Source: Candidatus Wolfebacteria bacterium RIFOXYD12_FULL_48_21
Lineage (GTDB): Bacteria; Patescibacteriota; Minisyncoccia; UBA6257; UBA9933
DNA: 32,965 nucleotides
Direction: 5' to 3'
Assembly (NCBI GenBank): GCA_001793945.1
Contig: MGIW01000003.1
Coordinates: 193,630 to 226,594 of the forward strand
The notes beneath the pieces are model-generated. The model saw only the letters and a program-made list of their open reading frames with translations. It did no database searches and was not told the origin of the DNA. A program made the position numbers and the translations under genes. This document shows, piece after piece, positions 1 through 8,312 of this stretch (positions are counted from its first letter, which is position 1; every line of letters begins with the position of its first letter).

Positions 1-1219
<1,219 letters not shown>

Positions 1220-1348
1220 TCAGTATACCACATTGCGACGGAGCGATTGACAAAATAATGGCCGTGGAATAGAGTAATATCTTACAGCGAAGTGGCTATG
1301 CCAGTATCGCTGGTTGTACCTTGTAATATATCCAATGGGTTTTAGGAT

Positions 1349-1463
1349 GCGGGATTAGCTCAGTCTGGTAGAGTGCCTGAATACGACGACCGCGCCAACG
1401 GTCCCTTCATCGAGGCGCGTGTCGGACGGCAGGAGGCCGGGGGTTCGAATCCCCTGTCCCGCT
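1349..1463 (+). tRNA. Enlarged tRNA gene with a 41-nt insertion in the anticodon loop (reads as ACG if 1387-1427 is removed; isotype uncertain)
   Basis: Acceptor GCGGGAT/GTCCCGC, D-arm GCTC..GAGT, T-arm GGGGG-TTCGAAT-CCCCT, anticodon stem CCTG/CAGG. 115 nt in total; the insert folds as CGAC-CGCGCC...GGCGCG-T-GTCG. Confidence 0.75.
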
Positions 1464-1496
1464 CAATTCTTAATCATTGGAATGTAAAAAATGTGT

Positions 1497-1574
1497 TGAG
1501 ATGTAGCTCAGCCTGGGTAGAGCACCTTTGCGTTGCAAAGGAGGCCGGGGGTTCGAATCCCTTCATCTCAGCCA
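1497..1574 (+). tRNA. tRNA-Asn(GTT), CCA encoded
   Basis: TGAGATG/CATCTCA acceptor (T1-A72), G73, CCTTT-GCGTTGC-AAAGG anticodon arm, T-loop TTCGAAT, followed by CCA. Position 33 is C. Confidence 0.85.
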
Positions 1575-1594
1575 CAAGTTTCCCACTTGGTTGT

Positions 1595-1800
1595 AAGGGC
1601 ACACTTTGGGTGATCCCCAAAGAGGAGCCGTTTGTTCGAATGCGTAGAATGACTATGGTTGTTTGGTGCCGGAGAGCTGCCAACCAAAAATGTCGTTCGC
1701 ATTTCGGCTTACCAAACCGAAATGCGCGTATCGGATGCAGTATCCGTAGCGGCAGTGGGAATCATTGTTTCAAAACGACCTTCGGGTCGTTTTTTTGTTG
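1595..1800 (+). ncRNA. Candidate structured non-coding transcript ending in an intrinsic terminator
   Basis: Successive hairpins CTTTGGG-TGATC-CCCAAAG (1604-1622), CGCATTTCGG-N9-CCGAAATGCG (1698-1726) and CGGAT-N5-ATCCG (1732-1746), then a terminator at 1772-1797. No plausible ORF. Confidence 0.4.
1772..1797 (+). terminator. Intrinsic terminator
   Basis: AAAACGACC-TTCG-GGTCGTTTTTTT. Confidence 0.85.
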
Positions 1801-1827
1801 CGTAGCATTACTGTAAGATGCGGAAGT

Positions 1828-1905
1828 GTCATCCCGAGTGCAGTGGAGCGAAATCGAGGGATCTGCTCCCGCATACTGCAGATTCCTCGGCAGGCTCGGA
1901 ATGAC
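1828..1905. repeat. Dispersed GTCATYCC hairpin repeat (pair with 9990-10069)
   Basis: GTCATCCCGAG...TCGAGGGATCTGC...GCAGATTCCTCGGCAGGCTCGGAATGAC. Confidence 0.8.
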
Positions 1906-1914
1906 AATACAATA

Positions 1915-1940
1915 TAAACCCCCGAGACTTCGGGGGTTTA
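1915..1940. terminator. Bidirectional-type terminator hairpin at the 3' end of topA
   Basis: TAAACCCCCGA-GACT-TCGGGGGTTTA. Confidence 0.85.
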
Positions 1941-1951
1941 TGTGCTGCCGG

Positions 1952-3961
1952 CTATTCGGTTGTCTCAACTTCTTCTTCCTCTTTACTTTCCGGTTTTTTC
2001 CAGCTTGCCCAATCGCAATCCGGATAGCGGGAGCACCCATAGAATGAGCGCCCGCGTTTTGATTTCTTTTTTACGATATCGCCTTGGTTGCACTTCGGAC
2101 ATTTTCCCAGCGCCTTTTCTTCTTCGGTTAATATCTTTTTCGTGTTGCGGCACTCGGGGAAGCCGGAGCAGGCGAGAAACTTGCCAAAACGGCTGTACTT
2201 GATGAGCATTTGCTTGCCACAGAGTGCGCAGAGTTCGTCGGAAACTTCCAGGGCGCGCTCGATCTTCGGAACCTCTTTCATTTTTTGCTCGAGATTTTTT
2301 TCGAACGGTCCGTAAAATGCGCGGATCACTTCCTGCCACTGTTTGTGGCCCTCGGCTACTTCATCAAATTCATCTTCCATTTTTGCGGTGAACTCAACAT
2401 CGACTATTTGCGGGAAGTGGGCCACGAGCATGGTATTGACCGCTTCGCCTATTTCGGTCGGTTTGAATCGTCGCTGGTCCGTTTTTTCTACATAGTTGCG
2501 CGTTTGGATGGTCGAGATGGTCGGTGCGTATGTGGATGGGCGGCCGATGCCGTGTTCTTCGAGCACCTTAATGAGGCCTGCTTCATCGTAACGCGCGGGC
2601 GGTTCGGTGAAGTGCTGAATCGGCATGATCTTTTCCGCGTGCATGGGTTCGCCTTCCTGCAATGCCGGCATGATCTTTTCTTCGCCACTCGTCGGCATGA
2701 TCTTTTGGAAGCCGTCAAACACGGTCACTGTGCCGCTTGCGCGCAAGCCAAATGTTTTATGTGCCGCCGCATTTATTCCCTTGATCTCTATGGATGTGGT
2801 CTTGAAGACCGCTTGCGGAAGCTGGGACGCCATAAACCTGCGCCAGATCAATTCATAGAGCTTCTTAGCTTTCGGGTCGTCATTGATGGCAAACAATTCT
2901 GGCGAGAGCGCCGGGTTGGTTGGGCGAATGGCCTCGTGCGCTTCTTGCGCGAGTTTTGACTTTGTTTTAAATGCGCGCGGCGTGTCGGTCGCGTATTGTT
3001 CGCCAAGGTTTTCAAGGATCCATTTTTTTGCACCATCGAGCGATTCCTTGGAAAGGTTTACCGAGTCGGTGCGCATGTAGGTAATCAAACCCTTTTCATA
3101 CAGACCTTGCGCAATGGCCATGGTCTGCTTTGCGGAAAAGCGCAGTTTTTTACTGCCCTCCTGCTGGAGCGTGCTGGTGGTGAACGGTGCAAGCGGGTTC
3201 TTTTTGGATTCGCGCGCTTCTATTTTCGCTACGGAAAAGATCGATGTAGATAGCTGGTCTTCCAGTATATGCGCCGCTGCTTCCGTGGGGATGTCAAATT
3301 TGCCCAGTGTTTTTTCGTTTACGGCAACAAGATTGGCCTCCATGCTTATTTCCGAACCCTTTTTTACAAAAAGGGCCGACATGGTCCAGTATTCTTCCGC
3401 GATAAATTTTTTGATTTCTTCTTCGCGATCGCAAATAAGGCGGAGCGCGACCGATTGCACGCGGCCCGCGGAAAGACGCTTCATGACCTTTTCCCACAGG
3501 AATGGAGAAAGTTTGTAGCCGACCAATCGGTCGAGTACGCGGCGCGCCTGCTGTGCGTGCACGAGCGCTTCGTTGATGGCGCGCGGATGCTTAAGTGCTT
3601 CCTCTATTGCGGTCTGGGTGATCTCGTGAAATGTGATGCGCTGCACTTCGGATGCTGGGCGGTCCTTTAGTTTGAGCGCTTCGGTCAAGTGGTAGGCGAT
3701 GGCTTCCCCTTCGCGGTCTTCATCGGATGCTAAAATGACGACATCGGCCTTTGCCGCGTCTTTTTTTAGCTGCGTGACCCGTTTCTTTGCCTTTACCGGA
3801 ATGATATAGCTCGGCTCGAAGTTATGCTCGATATCAATAGCAAGCTTGCTCTTTGGCAGATCGCGAATATGACCGAATGACGATTCGACCTGATATCCTT
3901 TGCCGAGAAACTTCGATATGGTTTTAGCCTTGGTTGGGGATTCTACGATGACTAATTTCAT
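1952..3961 (-). CDS. topA: DNA topoisomerase I with C-terminal zinc ribbons
   Basis: MKLVIVESPTKAKTISKFLG...; ASDEDREGEAIAYHL; MRTDSVNLS; C-terminal CALCGKQ...CSGFPEC and CPKCNQG...CSRYPDC. Start set at MKLVIVESPTKAK rather than the upstream ORF start. Confidence 0.96.
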   Translation of the reverse strand: MKLVIVESPTKAKTISKFLGKGYQVESSFGHIRDLPKSKLAIDIEHNFEPSYIIPVKAKKRVTQLKKDAAKADVVILASDEDREGEAIAYHLTEALKLKDRPASEVQRITFHEITQTAIEEALKHPRAINEALVHAQQARRVLDRLVGYKLSPFLWEKVMKRLSAGRVQSVALRLICDREEEIKKFIAEEYWTMSALFVKKGSEISMEANLVAVNEKTLGKFDIPTEAAAHILEDQLSTSIFSVAKIEARESKKNPLAPFTTSTLQQEGSKKLRFSAKQTMAIAQGLYEKGLITYMRTDSVNLSKESLDGAKKWILENLGEQYATDTPRAFKTKSKLAQEAHEAIRPTNPALSPELFAINDDPKAKKLYELIWRRFMASQLPQAVFKTTSIEIKGINAAAHKTFGLRASGTVTVFDGFQKIMPTSGEEKIMPALQEGEPMHAEKIMPIQHFTEPPARYDEAGLIKVLEEHGIGRPSTYAPTISTIQTRNYVEKTDQRRFKPTEIGEAVNTMLVAHFPQIVDVEFTAKMEDEFDEVAEGHKQWQEVIRAFYGPFEKNLEQKMKEVPKIERALEVSDELCALCGKQMLIKYSRFGKFLACSGFPECRNTKKILTEEEKALGKCPKCNQGDIVKKKSKRGRSFYGCSRYPDCDWASWKKPESKEEEEVETTE

Positions 3962-3965
3962 GAGG

Positions 3966-4043
3966 GTGTAGTGAGGAGCATGTAGTACGGAGAACGCGGA
4001 ATGCATCTGGCGCATTCTACTCGCTGCGTGCTACTTACTGCGT
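3966..4043. repeat. Imperfect inverted repeat filling the dprA-topA spacer
   Basis: GTGTAGTGAGGAGCATGTAGTACGGAGAACGCG versus CGCATTCTACTCGCTGCGTGCTACTTACTGCG. Confidence 0.6.
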
Positions 4044-4919
4044 TTATATACTATATCCGTGTTCCGTTTCTTTTACCAACTCCGCCATGACGAGCGAAGT
4101 AAGTGCTGTGTTGATCGCGCGTGCCTCCATAGTAGTGCGTTCGGCAATTTTGTCAATCGACATCGGTTTTCCGGCTTCCGTGAGCACTTTCATGATCGCC
4201 CGCTCCATAGGGGTTGCTTCTTGTGCAAATAGAGACTGTTGCGGGGAAGATTGGGACTTTGGGTTGATGCCAAGGTCTTCATATATGTCGCTCGCCGCAG
4301 TTACCAGACGCGCGCCATCGCGGATGAGGCGATGGGAACCTATATAATTGGGATGGTCTGCGGGGCCCGGCACTACAAACACTTCGCGCCCTTGTTCGAG
4401 TGCAAATCGTGCGGTTGCAAGCGTCCCGGACCGTTCGGGCGCTTCGACTACTATAGTAGCCACACACAAGCCGCTTACTATCCTATTGCGCTCGAGAAAT
4501 TGGTTTGGGTAAGCGGGCGTGCCGGTTGGATATTCGGAGAGTATGGCACCGCCGTGAGCCAGTAGGTCGCTTGCCAGTGAAGTATTTTGCGCCGGGTAGA
4601 CATTGTCGAGCCCGTTTGCAAGAACGGCGATCGTTTTTCCGCTCGCCTCCAGTGCTCCCTTGTGCGCTACGGTGTCGATGCCGATCGCCAATCCACTTAC
4701 AATGACTATCCCATTTGCGGCAAGATCACGCGCGATGCGTTGGGCCATTATTTTACCTTGCGCGGTTGCTTTGCGTGTGCCGATGATCGCTATGCAGATC
4801 GAATCGGGATGCGGCAGCTGCCCGCGGCAGAATAAACGCGTAGGTGGATCCGGTATTTCTTTAAGCAGCGCAGGATAATTTTTGTCATCAAAGGAAACGC
4901 TCTCGATGATCTTTTTCAT
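4044..4919 (-). CDS. dprA: DNA processing protein DprA
   Basis: IAIIGTRKATAQGKIMAQRIARDLAANGIVIVSGLAIGIDTVAHKGAL; Rossmann-like DprA core plus C-terminal winged-helix-like segment. Start set at MKKIIESVSF. Confidence 0.93.
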   Translation of the reverse strand: MKKIIESVSFDDKNYPALLKEIPDPPTRLFCRGQLPHPDSICIAIIGTRKATAQGKIMAQRIARDLAANGIVIVSGLAIGIDTVAHKGALEASGKTIAVLANGLDNVYPAQNTSLASDLLAHGGAILSEYPTGTPAYPNQFLERNRIVSGLCVATIVVEAPERSGTLATARFALEQGREVFVVPGPADHPNYIGSHRLIRDGARLVTAASDIYEDLGINPKSQSSPQQSLFAQEATPMERAIMKVLTEAGKPMSIDKIAERTTMEARAINTALTSLVMAELVKETEHGYSI

Positions 4920-5003
4920 ATCACTATAGTATATCCTGTGCGCGGTCATTTGACAGTATGTGTGGTTGGCATAACAGTTGCTGCAGAGTATACTGAATAG
5001 CAT

Positions 5004-5528
5004 ATGGATCCCAAGAAGTATTCCATGCGCGCGCTGGCCATAGCACTGGCCATCATTTTTGTATTGAGCGGTGGTATTTGGTATGTGCGCACCGATATAA
5101 AAACGCGTACGAACGAAATAGGTCAAATGCGTTTCGATATGCAAAACAGGGAAATGTCCGTGGCTGCTTTGGCCCGCTTGCAAAGCGATGCGGAAAAGGC
5201 AAAACGCTATTTACCGTATGTGGAACAAATGCGCACGACCCGCGAACAGCTCCTTGGGTTTTCTACCGATATTGGGTTTCTTGCCCGACAGGCCGGGTTT
5301 TCCGGAACTCCCAAGTTTAAAGAAACAGTCGCTCCGCAAGCGGGAGACCTGTTGAAAACGAACTTTTCCTTGACGCTTGAAGGGCGTAGTGAAGCCGCCA
5401 ATCTGGGAACTTTTTTTGAATTAGTGGAAAAAAGCGCCTACATAGTCCGATTCGAATCCATTAGCGTTTCAAGGGCCGCCGCTGCCATAAGTGTTTCTAT
5501 GGAGGGGTATGTCATTTCATTTAAATAA
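5004..5528 (+). CDS. PilO-like single-pass membrane protein (putative)
   Basis: N-terminal TM helix, coiled coil, then a small alpha/beta domain (TNFSLTLEGRSEAANLGTFFELVEKSAYIVRFESISV) resembling type IV pilus PilO. Confidence 0.5.
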   Translation: MDPKKYSMRALAIALAIIFVLSGGIWYVRTDIKTRTNEIGQMRFDMQNREMSVAALARLQSDAEKAKRYLPYVEQMRTTREQLLGFSTDIGFLARQAGFSGTPKFKETVAPQAGDLLKTNFSLTLEGRSEAANLGTFFELVEKSAYIVRFESISVSRAAAAISVSMEGYVISFK

Positions 5529-5529
5529 T

Positions 5530-5742
5530 ATGGCACTATTGTCCGAAAAAAATAAAAAAAAGATACTGACATCCGTTATTGCAGCGATTATTTTTGCCGC
5601 TCTTGTTACCGCAGTCGTGTTCACGCTTGCATTTATACGGGATAGTCTTGGGAAAACCGTGGGCGAGCTTGACAGTGCAGGGAACGGGGAAATCCATTTT
5701 GAGCTTGAAAAGGCGGGTGGGCTGGGGATTGTCGCGGAATAA
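5530..5742 (+). CDS. Small single-pass membrane protein, unknown function
   Basis: Starts 2 nt after the previous stop; MALLSEKNKKKILTSVIAAIIFAALVTAVVFTLAF hydrophobic N-terminus. Confidence 0.6.
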   Translation: MALLSEKNKKKILTSVIAAIIFAALVTAVVFTLAFIRDSLGKTVGELDSAGNGEIHFELEKAGGLGIVAE

Positions 5743-5854
5743 AGGGCTGATGTTGATTTATTGGCCAAAGCGGTGTATATTTTTTGTTACTTGGGCGTGT
5801 AGTTCAGTGGTAGAACGCTGTCCTGATACTGATCGTATCAGCACGGCGGTCGGC

Positions 5855-6007
5855 TAAAACAAGAAAACATCAATCGAATAAGTAGTGCTTTGTGTGGGCG
5901 TGTAGTTCAGTGGTAGAACGCTGTCCTGATAAGACAGAGGTCGAAGGTCCGATTCCTTCCACGCCCACAGAGAGCAGTACTATCACGCAAGATGTTTTCT
6001 TGTTTTA
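5855..6007. repeat. 17-bp perfect inverted repeat flanking the nested tRNA
   Basis: TAAAACAAGAAAACATC (5855-5871) and GATGTTTTCTTGTTTTA (5991-6007). Confidence 0.95.
5896..5967 (+). tRNA. tRNA-Ile(GAT), intact, nested inside the interrupted copy
   Basis: GGGCGTG/CACGCCC acceptor; CTGTC-CTGATAA-GACAG anticodon arm; GAAGG-TCCGATT-CCTTC T-arm; A73. Confidence 0.92.
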
Positions 6008-6080
6008 CTCCTCTCCTTGTGCCGATAAGACAGAGGTCGAAGGTCCGATTCCTTCCACGCCCACAGAGAACAGCAGGAAT

Positions 6081-6154
6081 GGGTGTATAGCTCAGCTGGT
6101 TAGAGCGCTTCGTCGACATCGAAGAGGTCCCCCGTTCGAATCGGGGTACACCCA
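6081..6154 (+). tRNA. tRNA-Val(GAC)
   Basis: GGGTGTA/TACACCC; CTTCG-TCGACAT-CGAAG; CCCCG-TTCGAAT-CGGGG; position 33 is C. Confidence 0.88.
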
Positions 6155-6161
6155 CAAATAA

Positions 6162-6189
6162 AAACGCCGCCATGTCTTTGGCGGCGTTT
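6162..6189 (+). terminator. Intrinsic terminator after the tRNA cluster
   Basis: AAACGCCGCC-N8-GGCGGCGTTT. Confidence 0.85.
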
Positions 6190-6320
6190 CTATTCTAAAG
6201 GGGCTCAAATGCAACCCCTTGACAAGGCCCTATTTGTATGATACTCGCCAACTTGACACCGTTGGGAACCCCTGTTAGCCTTATAGCACGATCCTCGATA
6301 AGGGGATTTTGTATTGCAAC

Positions 6321-6830
6321 ATGAGCAGTAGTAAACGATTTTTAATCGTATTCGCCCTTCTGGGCGCTAATGCCCTCTTTGCAATGAAAGATCTTTCATT
6401 CGCTACCCAAGCGGCCAATCCTACCGGGTTCATCCCGAATCAGGACATATTGGCACTTGAAGGAGCGGTTGTCGCGCAGGCAGCAATGCCCCAGCGAGAA
6501 CCGATCGTTTATGTGGTTGACGAGAATGCTGCCGGACAGAAGTTCCGCAGTGTGACGGTCACCGGATATTCAAGTAGCGTCAATGAAACCGATAGCACCC
6601 CGTTTCTTACGGCCTCCGGGTCGTATGTGCGGGTCGGAGTTGCTGCAAGCAACTTCATGCCATTCGGTACCAAGTTCAAGTTGCCGAAACTCTTCGGCGA
6701 CCAGGTGTTCACGGTTGAAGACCGTATGAATGCCCGATACAACGGAACCAACTATGTAGATATTTGGTTCGCGGAAAAGTCGGATGCGATCCGTTTCGGA
6801 ACGCTCCCGGCGCAAATGGAGATCTTGTAA
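6321..6830 (+). CDS. Exported 3D (Asp-Asp-Asp) domain protein
   Basis: Signal-like N-terminus; FRSVTVTGYSSSVNETDSTPFLTASGSYVRVGVAASNFMPFGTKFKLP...FTVEDRMNARYNGTNYVDIWF. Confidence 0.75.
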   Translation: MSSSKRFLIVFALLGANALFAMKDLSFATQAANPTGFIPNQDILALEGAVVAQAAMPQREPIVYVVDENAAGQKFRSVTVTGYSSSVNETDSTPFLTASGSYVRVGVAASNFMPFGTKFKLPKLFGDQVFTVEDRMNARYNGTNYVDIWFAEKSDAIRFGTLPAQMEIL

Positions 6831-6869
6831 AGAGGTACCACCTATTCTGTAATCAATTAATATGTGAAG

Positions 6870-6904
6870 AAAAAGGACCGTCGCCGCAAGGTGCGGTCCT
6901 TTTT
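6870..6904 (+). terminator. Intrinsic terminator
   Basis: AAAAAGGACCG...CGGTCCTTTTT. Confidence 0.85.
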
Positions 6905-6982
6905 GTTTTGACAATTTGGGTTATGTATGGTATTGAGTACTTAGCTACAGCTTTGATAAAAAAATAGAGGGGGGATGAGCGA

Positions 6983-7462
6983 ATGGTTTTATTGACGGGG
7001 CCTATTGTCGGATGGTACCAAGGCATGCGGGCGTATTTCGACCCGGAATATCGGCGACCATTGCCTGCGCCTGAAGCTGCGGAGCAGTGGTTCACCAAAC
7101 GGGGTATGTTCGGGAGAACGACGCCCAAACAAAAAAAGGCGATCCTCAAGATAGTCCTTGATGAGATCCGGAAGAGCCGGGAAGCGTTTGGATTTTCACT
7201 GGAAGATCGGCATATATACAAGGAAGAATGGTTCTTCCTATATATTGTCGAGTGCGCCCGTGGGACAGATGCTATACGAGCCATGGGTTTCGACGATGTG
7301 CTCAAACATTTTGCGGTGAATATGGATATATTCTTTCGGAGCACCAGTGAGTACTATTTCAAGCGAGAAAAGGGTAAGCCCGGTTCGCGCTTGAAATATC
7401 GGTGCCACATGGAAGCCGTGCGCGCGGGTGTGTTGAACGAGATATTCAATAATGGGCTATAG
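6983..7462 (+). CDS. Hypothetical protein
   Basis: 159-aa ORF with Shine-Dalgarno-like AGGGGGG upstream; no family recognised. Confidence 0.7.
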   Translation: MVLLTGPIVGWYQGMRAYFDPEYRRPLPAPEAAEQWFTKRGMFGRTTPKQKKAILKIVLDEIRKSREAFGFSLEDRHIYKEEWFFLYIVECARGTDAIRAMGFDDVLKHFAVNMDIFFRSTSEYYFKREKGKPGSRLKYRCHMEAVRAGVLNEIFNNGL

Positions 7463-7483
7463 CGCTTATAAAGGGAGACGATC

Positions 7484-7681
7484 ATGCAGTTGGAATTGAT
7501 AGCATTTTTCGTGTTGGGATTGGTAGGTATTGGGTATGTGGTTTCAACCATTGCCAAAACGGTAAATAAGGAGACCGCCAAAGGGGTCGTTGTGTGGGGG
7601 TGTATTGCGATATCTCTGTGGATCCTGTATGTGGGAGGGTCTACGCTGATTTGGCTTTTTGAAAAAAACGCGGCGGGGTGA
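7484..7681 (+). CDS. Small two-TM membrane protein
   Basis: 65 aa, two hydrophobic segments, GGGAG upstream of ATG. Confidence 0.65.
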   Translation: MQLELIAFFVLGLVGIGYVVSTIAKTVNKETAKGVVVWGCIAISLWILYVGGSTLIWLFEKNAAG

Positions 7682-7714
7682 GCTGCGCCGGCGAGGACGC
7701 CGGGAAAGCGGAAC

Positions 7715-7740
7715 AAAAAGGCGGGTTTCCCCGCCTTTTT
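7715..7740 (+). terminator. Intrinsic terminator
   Basis: AAAAAGGCGGG-TTTC-CCCGCCTTTTT. Confidence 0.85.
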
Positions 7741-7835
7741 CTTAAATCTTGACATTGGGTATTTAAATTGTTATAAAATAACCAGCTTCATTAAGAGAAA
7801 GTTTATGCAGTTAACCCAAGCGAGGAGGGCGTTTT

Positions 7836-8261
7836 GTGGCTAAAAGAATCCAGTTTGCATTGCAGGTGTTGTTTGGTGGAATCCCGAAGGTGACCTTCGG
7901 GCTCCAAAAAGCTACTGCCATTTTCATGGCAGCCAGCGGGCGGTATGACGGCGACCAAAGCAAAGCTGTGCCGTTTGCCATTCTGGAAACTGCCAAGGCC
8001 ATGGGCGCCGAGGTGACGCTGTTTGAGGAGGTGGCGGACAAAAAAGAGGCCATCGTCGAGCGAATCAACGATCAGCATGAGCATGTGGCGCGTGTTACCA
8101 CAAGCACGGCGCTTGCCATCAAAAAGCTCGAAGCCGAAAAGGCCGACCTCGAGCAAGCGGCCAAAAATGTGCAGCAGCGGGCTGACGGAATGGTCAGCGC
8201 GTTGCAGCGCGACGCGGCCGACCTCGAGAAGGTCTCAGAGTTCTTTACCATTAAGAAGTAG
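7836..8261 (+). CDS. Coiled-coil protein, unknown function (GTG start)
   Basis: GAGGAGG 8-10 nt before GTG; heptad-rich C-terminal half (IKKLEAEKADLEQAAKNVQQRADGMVSALQRDAADLEKV). Confidence 0.65.
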   Translation: MAKRIQFALQVLFGGIPKVTFGLQKATAIFMAASGRYDGDQSKAVPFAILETAKAMGAEVTLFEEVADKKEAIVERINDQHEHVARVTTSTALAIKKLEAEKADLEQAAKNVQQRADGMVSALQRDAADLEKVSEFFTIKK

Positions 8262-8284
8262 ATCGGCCCAAGGGGCCGGTACCG

Positions 8285-8312
8285 ATCCGGGCAGCAATGC
8301 CCGGATTTTTTT
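8285..8312 (+). terminator. Intrinsic terminator between convergent genes
   Basis: ATCCGGGC-AGCAAT-GCCCGGATTTTTTT. Confidence 0.85.

Larger units (their letters stand above)
5793..6063 (+). tRNA. Interrupted tRNA-Ile(GAT): exon-like halves 5793-5828 and 6028-6063 separated by a 199-nt insert
   Basis: 5' half GGGCGTGTAGTTCAGTGGTAGAACGCTGTCCTGATA and 3' half AGACAGAGGTCGAAGGTCCGATTCCTTCCACGCCCA are each identical to the halves of the intact copy at 5896-5967. Confidence 0.7.

Noticed and set aside
1387-1427. Group I self-splicing intron in the enlarged tRNA
   Set aside because: 41 nt is far too short and lacks P3-P8 core elements.
1349-1463. Selenocysteine or long-variable-arm tRNA explanation for the 115-nt gene
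   Set aside because: The extra sequence lies within the anticodon stem-loop, and the variable region is a normal 5 nt (AGGCC).
1373-1816. 147-aa ORF across the tRNA region
   Set aside because: It reads through two tRNA genes and a terminator.
2210-2959. 249-aa plus-strand ORF opposite topA
   Set aside because: Antisense shadow ORF over a strongly supported topA coding region.
5892-6173. ORFs on both strands over the tRNA-Ile/Val cluster
   Set aside because: They are translations of tRNA sequence (for example repeated CGRGRNRTFDLCLI), not proteins.
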